Shown here: positions 26,167-35,534 of the stretch, piece after piece
Numbering within the stretch: the first letter of the stretch is position 1
Layout: the number at the start of each line of letters is the position of its first letter
Assembly: GCA_903952205.1 (NCBI GenBank)
Contig: CAJBEZ010000028.1
Coordinates: 1 to 64,000 of the forward strand
DNA length: 64,000 bases
Source: an uncultured Desulfomonile sp.
GTDB lineage: Bacteria; Desulfobacterota; Desulfomonilia; Desulfomonilales; Desulfomonilaceae
Reading direction: 5' to 3'
The notes under the pieces: model-generated
Seen by the model: the letters and a program-made list of their open reading frames with translations, nothing else
The model's database searches: none
What the model was told of the DNA's origin: nothing
Translations under genes and position numbers: made by a program

Positions 26167-27839
26167 ATTTGAACGCTGTAGTTGAAGACAAAGCCAGCAG
26201 TTTTTTACGAATGATCCGTCGGGTCAGGCGAGGCCGGTTCAAGATTTATCTGGGCTATGGCGCCGGGGTAGGAAAAACTTATCAGATGCTTATCGAGGGC
26301 CATCGACTGAAAGCTGATGGTATCGATGTCGCTATCGGATTGGTGGAGACGCACGGCCGGTCAGAGACAGAAAACCTGATAGAAGGCCTGGAACTAATTC
26401 CGAGACGCAAAGAGGATTACCGTGGAATCACACTCGAAGAGATGGACATTAAAGCTATCCTTGGCCGAAAACCCCAGGTAGCGTTAATCGATGAACTGGC
26501 CCACACCAATATGCCGGGTAGCAAAAACCAGAAAAGATACCAGGATGTTCAGGAAATACTGGCGGCAGGGATACATGTAATAACGACATTAAACGTTCAG
26601 CACCTGGAGAGCCTTTACGACACAGTTGAAAAAACCGTTCACGTTAAAGTTAGGGAGCGTATACCGGACTGGATATTGGGGGAAGCCGACGAAATCGTTA
26701 ATGTTGATCTATCGCCCGAAGACCTCCAAAATCGTCTCCAGGAAGGTAAAATATATCCAGCGGAACGAATTCAGGCGGCCCTTTCCAATTTCTTCACAAG
26801 CGACAACCTTGAAACTTTGAGGGAACTAACTCTTCGGGAACTTGTTTCTCAGATCGATCTGAAAAGACGGGAACACCTTGAAGATGAAATCCAGGTAGCC
26901 CCGGATCAAGTCATGGTCTGCCTTAGCTCTAGAGGGCCAAACAGCGCAAAACTGCTCCGTTACGCCTCTCGTTTGGCAGGAAGATTGAACCGAAACTGGT
27001 ACGCTCTGTATGTGCAAACTCCCTCAGAGGCTCCTACAGTGATAGATCCTAGAACACAAACTATCCTATCAGAGACATTGACTCTAGCCAAACAGTTGGG
27101 GGCTATTGTTTTCACGTACAACGGAGAGGATGTCCCAAAGACGATACTGCAATTTGTAAAAGAATACAGGGTCGGACATGTCGTTATTGGCAGCCCTGCG
27201 CCGATGCCCTTCTGGAAGAGGCTGTTAGGAAAAAAGAGCCTCGTAGAGCATTTGATTTTCCGCAGTCGAGGGATCACCATAGTCGTTCTCGATACCCGTC
27301 AGGCTTCATTATTTGAGTTTGCCGAAGAGAAGTCAGCCTCAGATCTCTTGGAAAAAGCGCTCGATCACCCAGTCACAGGTCAGACCTTGCGCCTTAGTTC
27401 GCTTCTCTCCCCTGACAAAATTGTGAGATGGGAGAATCCGACAACCAAAATAAAAGTTCTGCAGGAACTTACCAATAGATTGGCCAGTACGACCGATGCT
27501 GCGCCTGGGATAATACTGAGCGAACTATTGAGGCGCGAGACCGAGTCGTCAACCTTTTTCAATGATGGCGTAGCTTTCCCCCATATTCGTATCGATGGTT
27601 TGAAGCATCCTTTAGTTTCCTTGGGCATTACCCCTTATGGGATCGAGGATGTTCCTTTTGAAAATCCCGTGAAGCTTGTTTTTCTGATACTCTCACCTAA
27701 AGAAGATCCTAACTTGCAACTCAGAATCCTCGGCATGGTAAGCAGATTGGCGCGAAATGAGAATTTTGTGGAACAGATGATCCAGTGCCATAGTGGTGAG
27801 TCCGCATGGAAGGCCATTCTCGACATGGAAAGAGGGTAG
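26163..27839 (+). CDS. KdpD sensor domain plus USP, fused to PTS EIIA domain; no kinase
   Basis: A 558-residue protein. Residues about 22-230 are the KdpD N-terminal domain with Walker A GYGAGVGKT and DELAHTNMPGSKN. Residues about 250-380 are a universal-stress-type domain. Residues about 400-555 are a fructose/nitrogen-type EIIA domain with the phospho-acceptor-like His474 in VAFPHIR. The membrane helices and histidine kinase of classical KdpD are missing. It starts with a GTG overlapping the kdpC stop, so it is in the operon. I infer it conveys K+ or c-di-AMP/nucleotide signals and PTS phosphorylation state to the Kdp pump or the operon kinase. Confidence 0.9.
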   Translation: MNLNAVVEDKASSFLRMIRRVRRGRFKIYLGYGAGVGKTYQMLIEGHRLKADGIDVAIGLVETHGRSETENLIEGLELIPRRKEDYRGITLEEMDIKAILGRKPQVALIDELAHTNMPGSKNQKRYQDVQEILAAGIHVITTLNVQHLESLYDTVEKTVHVKVRERIPDWILGEADEIVNVDLSPEDLQNRLQEGKIYPAERIQAALSNFFTSDNLETLRELTLRELVSQIDLKRREHLEDEIQVAPDQVMVCLSSRGPNSAKLLRYASRLAGRLNRNWYALYVQTPSEAPTVIDPRTQTILSETLTLAKQLGAIVFTYNGEDVPKTILQFVKEYRVGHVVIGSPAPMPFWKRLLGKKSLVEHLIFRSRGITIVVLDTRQASLFEFAEEKSASDLLEKALDHPVTGQTLRLSSLLSPDKIVRWENPTTKIKVLQELTNRLASTTDAAPGIILSELLRRETESSTFFNDGVAFPHIRIDGLKHPLVSLGITPYGIEDVPFENPVKLVFLILSPKEDPNLQLRILGMVSRLARNENFVEQMIQCHSGESAWKAILDMERG

Positions 27840-27895
27840 TTCTGACAAATAGACCATTTACCTAATGTTTACCTCAATGTATTTCAGGAGACTAC

Positions 27896-29548
27896 ATGCT
27901 AAAGCTTGCGAAGACTTATGATGAAGTTCGTAATTCCTTCGAATGGGAGATCCCCAAGTTTTATAACATCGGAATAGATATATGTGACAAATGGGCAGGT
28001 GACCCTGTCCGGTTGGCTCTGATTCATGAAACTTCGTCTGGAGAAACCAGGAATTGGACATTCCGGGAACTGAGAGACCTTTCAAACCGTTTGGCAAACG
28101 GTCTTCGAAGTCATGGAATCATGAGAGGCGAACGGATTGGAATACTCTTGGGGCAAGGTCCGGAAACCGCTATAACGCACATTGCGGCATACAAACTTGG
28201 GGCAGTGGCAATCCCTCTATTTAATTTGTTCGGGGTTGACGCTTTGGAATATCGACTTTCCAATAGTGGGGCGTCCGCTGTTGTGACCGATGACGCCAAT
28301 GTTCACAAGATCTTGGAAATATGGGATAATCTTCCTAATTTGCGATGGCTTCTGGTAACTGAAACACACGGAGGAGATCGAACTCTCAATTTCTGGAACC
28401 TGATCGAGAAGGGGTCCACCAACTTCGAACCCGTAAAAACACGCTCCGACGAACCTGCCTTGATCATCTATACCTCCGGCACTACCGGTCCTCCAAAAGG
28501 AGCGTTGCATGCGCATCGGGTATTGCTCGGGCATCTTCCCGGGGTTGAGTTTCCTCACAATTTCTTTCCGCAAAAAGACGATTTATTCTGGACACCTGCG
28601 GATTGGGCTTGGATTGGCGGGTTAATTGACGTCCTTTTTCCGAGTTGGAGTCATGGCATACCTGTGGTGGCTTATCGAGCTAGGAAATTCGATCCTGAGG
28701 AAGCGTTTCATCTGATTGCAAAGCACCGGATACGCAACGCATTCATGCCGCCTACCGCCCTCAAACTCATGCGCCAGGTCCCAGATCCGAAAAGCCGATA
28801 CAGTTTCAAGATGAGATCAATCGGTTCTGGAGGTGAGACACTGGGAACCGAGCTGTTGGAATGGGCCAAGGATGCATTGGGTGTAACCATCAACGAATTT
28901 TACGGCCAAACCGAAGCTAATCTTGTTGTAGGCAATTGCTCCGAAATAATGGACATACGTCCGGGGTCAATGGGAAAACCAATCCCTGGGCACACCGTTG
29001 AAATCCTGGATGAGTCAGGCATTCCTGTGTCCCTGGGAACGGTAGGTGAGATCGCTATCAAGAGGCCGGATCCTGTGATGTTTCTGGGATATTGGAATAA
29101 CACCCAGGCAACCCAGGACAAATTTGTCGGTGATTGGCTGTTAACTGGAGATTTGGCTCGAATGGACCAAGACGGCTATCTTTGGTTCGTTGGAAGAAAA
29201 GATGACGTCATTACTAGCGCCGGCTACAGGATCGGACCAGCCGAGATCGAAGACTGCATCCTCAAGCACCCGTCTGTCGCAATGGTCGCTGTAGTTGGAA
29301 GCCCGGACCCTGTCCGAACCGAAATCGTCAAGGCCTTCATTGTGCTAAAACCAGGATTGAGTCCCGACATTGCGCTGGAAGATGAGATCAAACAGTTCGT
29401 AAAGGTGAGATTGGCCGCTCATGAATTTCCCCGCGAGATTGAGTTCATAGACGATCTCCCGAAAACAGCCACGGGCAAAATTATTCGTAAGGATTTGAGA
29501 AGATTGGAGACAGAACGGGCTCAAGCAAGGAATCATACAGCAAGGTAA
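27896..29548 (+). CDS. Acyl-CoA synthetase (AMP-forming)
   Basis: A 550-residue member of the ANL adenylating family. The P-loop YTSGTTGPPKGALHAH, the motif YGQTEANLVVGN, the hinge TGDLARMDQDGYLWFVGRKDD and the late catalytic lysine in PKTATGKIIRKDL are present. It activates a carboxylic acid as acyl-AMP and then acyl-CoA. Length and sequence resemble the medium-chain group, but the substrate is unknown. It ends 16 bases inside the convergent livF gene. Its genomic pairing with a Liv-type importer suggests import and activation of an organic acid. Confidence 0.9.
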   Translation: MLKLAKTYDEVRNSFEWEIPKFYNIGIDICDKWAGDPVRLALIHETSSGETRNWTFRELRDLSNRLANGLRSHGIMRGERIGILLGQGPETAITHIAAYKLGAVAIPLFNLFGVDALEYRLSNSGASAVVTDDANVHKILEIWDNLPNLRWLLVTETHGGDRTLNFWNLIEKGSTNFEPVKTRSDEPALIIYTSGTTGPPKGALHAHRVLLGHLPGVEFPHNFFPQKDDLFWTPADWAWIGGLIDVLFPSWSHGIPVVAYRARKFDPEEAFHLIAKHRIRNAFMPPTALKLMRQVPDPKSRYSFKMRSIGSGGETLGTELLEWAKDALGVTINEFYGQTEANLVVGNCSEIMDIRPGSMGKPIPGHTVEILDESGIPVSLGTVGEIAIKRPDPVMFLGYWNNTQATQDKFVGDWLLTGDLARMDQDGYLWFVGRKDDVITSAGYRIGPAEIEDCILKHPSVAMVAVVGSPDPVRTEIVKAFIVLKPGLSPDIALEDEIKQFVKVRLAAHEFPREIEFIDDLPKTATGKIIRKDLRRLETERAQARNHTAR

Positions 29549-30234
29549 CGCTTCTTGACATCTTCGTCCTTTTCAAGCTCCTCAATGGTTCCTTGATACT
29601 TGATGTGGCCATTATCAACAATATAAGCCCGATCTGAGTGTTTAAGCGAGAATTTTACATTTTGTTCAGACAGAAGAACCGTAGTTCCTTCCCGTTTCAG
29701 AAGATCTATGAACTCTCCGAGGGCTTTCACTATTATAGGGGCTAGCCCCTCTGACGGTTCATCGAGTAGGATCAAGTCCGGACTACCCATCAATGTCCTG
29801 GCGATGGTCAGCATCTGCTGTTCTCCACCACTGAGATTGCCTCCACGGCGATTTGCCAGTTCTTTTAACCGAGGAAAAAGTTGATAGATCCGATCAATCG
29901 TCCAACTCGTCTTCCCCTTGGTCTTTCTCAACCCTACATCCAGATTAGCCCTAACGGTGAGGTCCGGGAAAATTCTCCTATCTTCAGGAACAAAACCTAT
30001 CCCGATCCGCGCCACTTTATAAGGCGCCACACCTGTTACATCCTTGCCATCAAATATGACTTTCCCTGTCTTGGGTGGAGTCAAACCCATGATGCTCCGC
30101 ATAGTGGTGGTCTTCCCCGCCCCGTTCCTACCAAGCAACACAACCACTTCTCCTCTATCAACCTGAATCGATACATCGAAGAGGATGTGACTCAAACCGT
30201 AGTAAGTATTTATACCCTGAACCTCCAGGAGCAT
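29533..30234 (-). CDS. livF: Branched-chain-type ABC transporter ATPase LivF
   Basis: A 233-residue ABC ATPase: Walker A GRNGAGKTT, signature LSGGEQQML, Walker B LILLDEPSEGLAP. One of two ATPases of a LivKHMGF-type importer, last gene of the operon, three bases after livG. Its 3' end overlaps the convergent acyl-CoA synthetase. Such importers carry amino acids or small acids, amides and aromatics. Confidence 0.93.
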   Translation of the reverse strand: MLLEVQGINTYYGLSHILFDVSIQVDRGEVVVLLGRNGAGKTTTMRSIMGLTPPKTGKVIFDGKDVTGVAPYKVARIGIGFVPEDRRIFPDLTVRANLDVGLRKTKGKTSWTIDRIYQLFPRLKELANRRGGNLSGGEQQMLTIARTLMGSPDLILLDEPSEGLAPIIVKALGEFIDLLKREGTTVLLSEQNVKFSLKHSDRAYIVDNGHIKYQGTIEELEKDEDVKKRYLAV

Positions 30235-30236
30235 GG

Positions 30237-31010
30237 CTACACCTCTTCTCCCAGATACGCTTCTATTACTTGCTGGTTGGCTGAAATCTCATGTGGGGGC
30301 CCTTCGGCCAATAACGTCTTGTAGCATAAGACTCTAACTTTCTGAGAAATTCCGAAAACTATATCCATATCGTGCTCAATATAAACCATGGTTATCTTCA
30401 TCCTGTTCCACAACTCCTTGACCAGTTCCACAGTCTCCCATCTTTCTTCAGGGCTCATTCCCGCCACCGGCTCATCAAGAAGCAGCAATTTGGGTTCCAG
30501 AGCCAGGGCCACCCCAATATCCAGGCGTTTCTGATTGCCATGAGCAAGAGTCCCGCTTTGATGAGAAGCTTTATCAGCCAATCCAACGCTTTCCAGGATT
30601 TCAAAGGCTTTCTTTCTAATCCGGTCCGAACTATTCCAATGTTTGACAAAACCCAGATTTCCTTTGAGTCTGGTGATTATTGTAATCACAATATTTTCCA
30701 ACACCGTCATCCTTGGGAAGATGTTGGTCCTCTGGAAGGCTCGCGCCATCCCCAGTCTCACGATGTCGAATGGTTCCATCCCGACGATATTTCGGCCTTC
30801 GAAGATGATCTTTCCTTCATCCGGAACAAGTGCGCCGGTGATCAAATTGAAAAGGGTCGTCTTACCTGCGCCGTTAGGCCCAATAATTGCGCTCAGCTCT
30901 CCCGGCTCGACCAAAAAACTTATATTGTTGAAGACCTGATTCCCTTCAAATGACTTGGAAAGGTTTTCAATACTCAGAATGGCTTCAGACATCGGGGATT
31001 CACACTCCAT
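30237..31010 (-). CDS. livG: Branched-chain-type ABC transporter ATPase LivG
   Basis: A 257-residue ABC ATPase: Walker A GPNGAGKTT, a weakened signature (GTLAHGNQKRLDIGVAL in place of LSGGQ) typical of LivG, Walker B LLLLDEPVAGMSPEE, and an extended C-terminus ending IEAYLGEEV that is characteristic of LivG. The start may be ATG 31010 or ATG 30992, which has GGAG 12 bases upstream. Confidence 0.93.
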   Translation of the reverse strand: MECESPMSEAILSIENLSKSFEGNQVFNNISFLVEPGELSAIIGPNGAGKTTLFNLITGALVPDEGKIIFEGRNIVGMEPFDIVRLGMARAFQRTNIFPRMTVLENIVITIITRLKGNLGFVKHWNSSDRIRKKAFEILESVGLADKASHQSGTLAHGNQKRLDIGVALALEPKLLLLDEPVAGMSPEERWETVELVKELWNRMKITMVYIEHDMDIVFGISQKVRVLCYKTLLAEGPPHEISANQQVIEAYLGEEV

Positions 31011-31022
31011 TCCCAGGACATT

Positions 31023-31991
31023 TCATGACTGGGATTTCTTAAAAATATTCTGATAAAGCCCAACCAGCCCTTGGGGAGCGAAAAGAACAACAACTAAAAG
31101 CAGGACTCCCAGAACAATTGCCCAGACCTCGACCATACTCCTGTGGACCTGCTGCAGAAAAATCTTGAGGAAGATTAAAACAGAGGACCCTATGGCCGGG
31201 CCAGCCAGGGAGTACATGCCTCCAACCAGGCTAGCCAGTATCGGTTCGGCTGATTTACTCCAATGAAGAAACTCCGTCTGCGCAAATCTGTTGAGTTCGC
31301 ATAGCATTCCACCGGCCAAGCCTGCAAAAGCCCCTGCGATTATAAAATTTAGCAACTGGTATCGTCTGACGTTGATCCCTATGAACTTGGCTCGTTCCAT
31401 ATTTTCTCGTATAGTTTTGATACTGAGCCCAAAAGACGAATTGACTATCATCCTGATAATCAAAAAGCAGATTACGAAGAGTATCAGGCAAAGCCAATAA
31501 TAGTTTACCGGCCCCAAGATTTCGGGCCTCGGGACACCATGAAGACCGTCATCTCCACCAGTGAAGGTGTACCATTGAAAAACTATCATGTACAGGAGTT
31601 GACCGAAGGCAAGCGTGAGAATGGAAAAATACAATCCAAGTAAACGCACACAAAACCATCCCACAATTGCGGCGGCGATCGCAGCGACTAGAGGCGCTGC
31701 GGCAAGAGCCAGATACAATGGAAAATCGGCCTTTTTCATGAGGAGCGCCACGGTATAAGCCCCAACGCCGAAAAAAGCCGCATGGCCGAAACTAACCATG
31801 CCTCCGAACCCGAGGATGAGGTTCAGACTCATGGCAAACAGCGCCATAATGATCATTTCGGTGCATACCCAGATCCAGTATTCACCCGTCTTACCAAGCT
31901 GACCCAAGAAGATCGGAAGAATGAAAAGAACGACGGTTACTGTAATTCCGGTAATCCATCCGGCACGAGATGAGGACGTCATATCATCCAT
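31023..31991 (-). CDS. livM: Branched-chain-type ABC permease LivM
   Basis: A 322-residue membrane permease with eight to ten hydrophobic segments and the LivM-type motifs SLNLILGFGGMVSFGHAAFFGVGAY and GLAGGMLCELNRF (shown here in parts). It pairs with LivH to form the channel. It lies between livH and livG on the minus strand with gaps of about 25 and 12 bases. Confidence 0.93.
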   Translation of the reverse strand: MDDMTSSSRAGWITGITVTVVLFILPIFLGQLGKTGEYWIWVCTEMIIMALFAMSLNLILGFGGMVSFGHAAFFGVGAYTVALLMKKADFPLYLALAAAPLVAAIAAAIVGWFCVRLLGLYFSILTLAFGQLLYMIVFQWYTFTGGDDGLHGVPRPEILGPVNYYWLCLILFVICFLIIRMIVNSSFGLSIKTIRENMERAKFIGINVRRYQLLNFIIAGAFAGLAGGMLCELNRFAQTEFLHWSKSAEPILASLVGGMYSLAGPAIGSSVLIFLKIFLQQVHRSMVEVWAIVLGVLLLVVVLFAPQGLVGLYQNIFKKSQS

Positions 31992-32015
31992 TGTGTAATT
32001 CAGCCTTTTCCTGAT

Positions 32016-32900
32016 TTATCGTTCAGGTTTTCCAAAAAAGCCCCATGGTCTGACAACTAGAACCAGCGCCATCAAAGCGTAAGGGAAAACTAGGGCCCAC
32101 CGCCCGAAAGGCAATTGGAAAAAGGTAAGACCGGTTCCTATTATCAAAGATCCTAAAAGGGCCCCGCCCACACTGCCTAGTCCGCCGATGACGACTACTG
32201 CAAAACACTCAATGATCGTCTGCATCCCCATGCCAAGATCGATATTCGAAAGACCGGCAGTCAGAACACCACCAAAACCAGCGAGCCAACATCCCAACAT
32301 AAAGGTGGAAGTCATCACCCATGACACATTCACACCGAGAGCGCCCAGTGTATCAGGATATGATACGGCGGCCCTGATGATGTTGCCCGTCCGAGTCCTA
32401 TACAACAGGAACCAGAGGCCAAAAGCGATCAACGGGCCGACTATTAGAATAAAGACATTATACGAGGGTAAAGCCATACCAAAAATGTTCACCGAACCCG
32501 CTAGTAGGTCGGGTCGAGTTACACTTCTAGGCTCACCTCCCCAGATTACCCTGACAAGGTCGTCCAAAATAAGGACAAGCGCATAGGTGAGAAGCAATTG
32601 CAGAAGATGCTCCTGACGATAAACCCGACGGAAAAGGGATACTTCGAGGACGAATCCAATGATCGCGATTGCCGGAGGCACGATCATTAGGAGAATCAGG
32701 AATCCCATGAGAGACTCGCCTGCCAGAATGGTGGACAGAGAGTACGCCAAAAAAGCCCCTATCATATAGAGTGAACCGTGAGCGAAGTTGATTACTCTAA
32801 GGACACCAAACACAAGTGATAATCCTGAAGCGATTATAAACAGGAGCATCCCCTGGCAGAGTCCGTTGATCAACATAAAAACAAATAGTTGCCACGTCAT
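32016..32900 (-). CDS. livH: Branched-chain-type ABC permease LivH
   Basis: A 294-residue permease with motifs GLSLVFGVLRVINFAHGSLY and VVVIGGLGSVGGALLG. Seven to eight membrane helices. First permease gene of the operon; about 100 bases separate it from livK. Confidence 0.93.
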   Translation of the reverse strand: MTWQLFVFMLINGLCQGMLLFIIASGLSLVFGVLRVINFAHGSLYMIGAFLAYSLSTILAGESLMGFLILLMIVPPAIAIIGFVLEVSLFRRVYRQEHLLQLLLTYALVLILDDLVRVIWGGEPRSVTRPDLLAGSVNIFGMALPSYNVFILIVGPLIAFGLWFLLYRTRTGNIIRAAVSYPDTLGALGVNVSWVMTSTFMLGCWLAGFGGVLTAGLSNIDLGMGMQTIIECFAVVVIGGLGSVGGALLGSLIIGTGLTFFQLPFGRWALVFPYALMALVLVVRPWGFFGKPER

Positions 32901-33006
32901 GGTTTATGTCCACGCCACGAAATAGTATCAATACATAGTTGGGTGGAGGTGGCCCCAAGATTGGGTCGAACAGACCTGACCGAAGAGCCACTTCCCGTAA
33001 TCAAAC

Positions 33007-34236
33007 CTATTTTTGTTCAGATTGACGTTTCTGGACTTCCTCCACGGATAGCCAGACTTCTTCAGCAGGTACTGCCTGAACATCTTTCATGATCAGAAAT
33101 TCCTTATAATCTGGCGACTTAGTGGTAACACCAGAGTATATACCGACGTTGGCCATGTGATCTTCCGCTCTGATGTATCGCTCGCCTCGCAGTGAGTTGA
33201 ATTTGAGTCCACCAAGGACATCGACTACCTTCTCCGATTCCGTGCTGTCAGCTTTTTTCATTGCCTCAGTCAACGCTATCATGCCGTCATACGCCATTAT
33301 TGCCCAGTCAGCAGGCCATTCTTTGTTCTTGTCATAGTATTTCTTGACGAACTCCTTCATTTGAGGCGTGTCGATCGCGTAGAAAGGCGCGCGAGCATAT
33401 CCTGTAAGGCCTTCCGGCATATCAGAGCCAGTGGATCGAAGCATATCAAGGTCGAAAAGAGAACTTACCGGCGCATCTTTAAAGACCCCGTATGGTTTCG
33501 CCTGCTTGATAAAGGCGCTCAACTGTGATCCCCAGAAGGCGGCGTCGATTGCCTCCGGTTTCTTGGCCATGAGAGTTGGTATAAAGGTTGAAAAGTTGGA
33601 CTCTCCTAATTTTACCCAAACCGTGTCAAGGATCTCAACGTCCGGGCGGCGCTTCGCCATTTCGGACTTAAAACTATTCAGTTGATCATGCCCGTACGCA
33701 TAATCCGGCCCAATAAGACTGTATTTCTTGAAAGGTTTCTTGGACAGCACGACAGCCATACCGCGACCCTCGATTCCAGTATTAGGAACGACCTGGAACA
33801 TGTAAGGCTGGAACGCTGTTGTGGTAAGAGCTTCCGCATTAGATGTGTGAAAAAAGATGATCTTCTTGAACTCCTTGGCCACTTTGGTAGCCGCTAAAGC
33901 TACAGCGCTACTGGTCGGACCAATAAGGAATTCACATTTCTCGCTGAGAATAAGCTCCCTGGCCTGGTTAGCTCCTATGTCGGGCTTGAGTTGTGAATCA
34001 CGAACTACAAGTTCCAGTTTCTTCCCTTTTATTCCGCCGGCAGCATTGATCTCTTCAATAAACATGTCGAGACCAGCCTTCTGGGACTTATAAAAAGGGG
34101 CCCCAATTCCCGAAACATCCGCTATAAAACCAAGCTTTATAACATCGGCGGCTGATGCGTTGGAACTAACAACCAGTGTCGCTGAAAACACAATCAATAC
34201 CAACGCTAATAAAACCCTGAATTTACCTTGTTCCAT
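33007..34236 (-). CDS. livK: Periplasmic substrate-binding protein LivK-type
   Basis: A 409-residue exported binding protein. A signal peptide (about residues 8-30, ending SSNASAA) precedes a Peripla_BP_6 domain beginning IKLGFIADVSG. I chose ATG 34236 because it has GGAGGGG before it; the longer upstream start reads into the leader. The ligand is not predictable from sequence. It is the first gene of livKHMGF and lies 214 bases after the SDR gene, so the two may share the SDR sigma-54 promoter. Confidence 0.9.
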   Translation of the reverse strand: MEQGKFRVLLALVLIVFSATLVVSSNASAADVIKLGFIADVSGIGAPFYKSQKAGLDMFIEEINAAGGIKGKKLELVVRDSQLKPDIGANQARELILSEKCEFLIGPTSSAVALAATKVAKEFKKIIFFHTSNAEALTTTAFQPYMFQVVPNTGIEGRGMAVVLSKKPFKKYSLIGPDYAYGHDQLNSFKSEMAKRRPDVEILDTVWVKLGESNFSTFIPTLMAKKPEAIDAAFWGSQLSAFIKQAKPYGVFKDAPVSSLFDLDMLRSTGSDMPEGLTGYARAPFYAIDTPQMKEFVKKYYDKNKEWPADWAIMAYDGMIALTEAMKKADSTESEKVVDVLGGLKFNSLRGERYIRAEDHMANVGIYSGVTTKSPDYKEFLIMKDVQAVPAEEVWLSVEEVQKRQSEQK

Positions 34237-34450
34237 GTAATCCCCTCCAAGCTTGAAAGATTTTTGGGTCTTGGCCCGTTTGTGAGGTTTTATAAAATGT
34301 CGATCTCCCCTTTTAAGGGAGAAGTCCACATGGTTGACACGCCCCTGTTGTCCAAGTTGTCAGGGGCCCTATATTTTGAAGCGTCTTCCGTGAATCTAAT
34401 GGAGAACGCTTTTTACTAACCGCCGGGTAATCTGTTCAAGATGCTCCATG
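34237..34450 (-). other. Leader between SDR gene and livK with two hairpins
   Basis: Two inverted repeats lie here: TCTCCC..GGGAGA (about 34304-34323) and GCCCCTG..CAGGGGC (about 34342-34368). Neither is followed by a T run on the minus strand. They may stabilise or partially terminate the SDR-liv transcript. No gene is seen. Confidence 0.4.
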
Positions 34451-35290
34451 TTAGTATGTCAACACCATGCCTCCATCGAACAGAAGATCTCCACCTACCA
34501 GGTATTTTGCAAATCTGGAAAACCCGAAAAGAAAAAGATTTCCAACCTCTATGGGCGACATCATCTCTTTGACACGGGACTTTCCCATCATGACATCCCG
34601 AACAACTTCTTCAGTCGTAATTCCTCGTTGTTCCGCCTGGGCTGGTATCTGCTTGAGGGCCAGACCGGTTTTCACAAACCCTGTGCTGACGGTGAAGGAC
34701 CTAATCCTGCCCTCTCCTTCAGCGGAAATAGACTGAGATAAGGCCCTTAGGCCAAATTTTGTTATGTTGTACACCGGCTTGTTCATAGTGCACAAATGAC
34801 CATGAACGGATGACATGTTGCCTATTGCGCCGCATCCTGTATCGCTTTTTCTCATGTGTGGAATGGTAAGTTGTGAAAGATAAAAAGGCGCTCTCAGCAT
34901 GATATTGCTCATCAGATCATATTTTGCCATTGGGAACTTGTCCACAGGGTCGATGTGCTGGATTCCCGCTATATTCGCCAGATATTTAATTTGCCCCAGT
35001 TTTGCCGATTCTATGACGGCAGACTCAATATCCGAGTCACGAGTTAGGTCAGTGCGTATAAATACCATTTGCCCGCCCATATCACGGGCCATCTGTTCCG
35101 TCTTCTTTCCTTCTTTCTCATCAATGTCCAGGCCGACTGTCATCAGATTGTTTGCGGCTGCGGCCACCGCAGTCGCTCGACCGATTCCTGCGGCAGCCCC
35201 TGTGACTATACAAACACTTCCAGGATTGAAGTCTCCATCTACCATGACCAAGACTTCTTCCCTTAGAATCTTTGGTTCGTTAATGTCCAT
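34451..35290 (-). CDS. Short-chain dehydrogenase (SDR), 3-hydroxybutyrate dehydrogenase-like
   Basis: A 279-residue classical SDR. The cofactor motif TGAAAGIGRA is at about 30-39, the segment NIAG at about 107, the Ser in NMSSVHG, and the catalytic YNITK (Tyr-x-x-x-Lys). The end GGDLLFDGGMVLTY is a typical SDR C-terminus. Overall it most resembles 3-hydroxybutyrate or similar hydroxyacid dehydrogenases; substrate unproven. GGAGG precedes the ATG, and a sigma-54 promoter lies 37 bases before it. It is probably controlled by the divergent activator at 35535. Confidence 0.85.
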   Translation of the reverse strand: MDINEPKILREEVLVMVDGDFNPGSVCIVTGAAAGIGRATAVAAAANNLMTVGLDIDEKEGKKTEQMARDMGGQMVFIRTDLTRDSDIESAVIESAKLGQIKYLANIAGIQHIDPVDKFPMAKYDLMSNIMLRAPFYLSQLTIPHMRKSDTGCGAIGNMSSVHGHLCTMNKPVYNITKFGLRALSQSISAEGEGRIRSFTVSTGFVKTGLALKQIPAQAEQRGITTEEVVRDVMMGKSRVKEMMSPIEVGNLFLFGFSRFAKYLVGGDLLFDGGMVLTY

Positions 35291-35337
35291 CGTTGTCTAG
35301 GAACCTCCGTCTTTTATGGGCTGTAACGCTCAAAAGA

Positions 35338-35353
35338 TGCAAATCCCAAGCCA
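35338..35353 (-). promoter_or_regulatory. Sigma-54 promoter of the SDR (and probably liv) genes
   Basis: Minus strand TGGCTTG, four bases, TTGCA: the -12 half is perfect and the GG/GC spacing is exact. Predicted start near 35327, 37 bases before the SDR ATG. Confidence 0.7.
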
Positions 35354-35375
35354 GTATTCAATTCACATCAATTTA

Positions 35376-35397
35376 TTTGACAATGATAAGTGTCCAA
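35376..35397. promoter_or_regulatory. Candidate activator (enhancer) site
   Basis: TTTGACA, eight bases, TGTCCAA: a near-palindrome (one mismatch in the arms) lying between two divergent sigma-54 promoters, where a Fis-type activator would bind. Single copy only, so weakly supported. Confidence 0.35.
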
Positions 35398-35464
35398 CCA
35401 TTGCAGGACTCCAAATCCATGATTCTCCATCGAACTCGTCTTGACGAAATTAGGCTTATTAAAC

Positions 35465-35480
35465 TGGCAAAACTGTTGCG
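35465..35480 (+). promoter_or_regulatory. Sigma-54 promoter of the activator gene
   Basis: TGGCAAA, four bases, TTGCG: exact GG-N10-GC spacing. Predicted start near 35491, 44 bases before the ATG at 35535. This would make the activator autoregulated. Confidence 0.65.
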
Positions 35481-35534
35481 CATTATGTATCATAAAGCCT
35501 ACATGTTGTTTTGTTGATACACAAGGGGGTTGAC

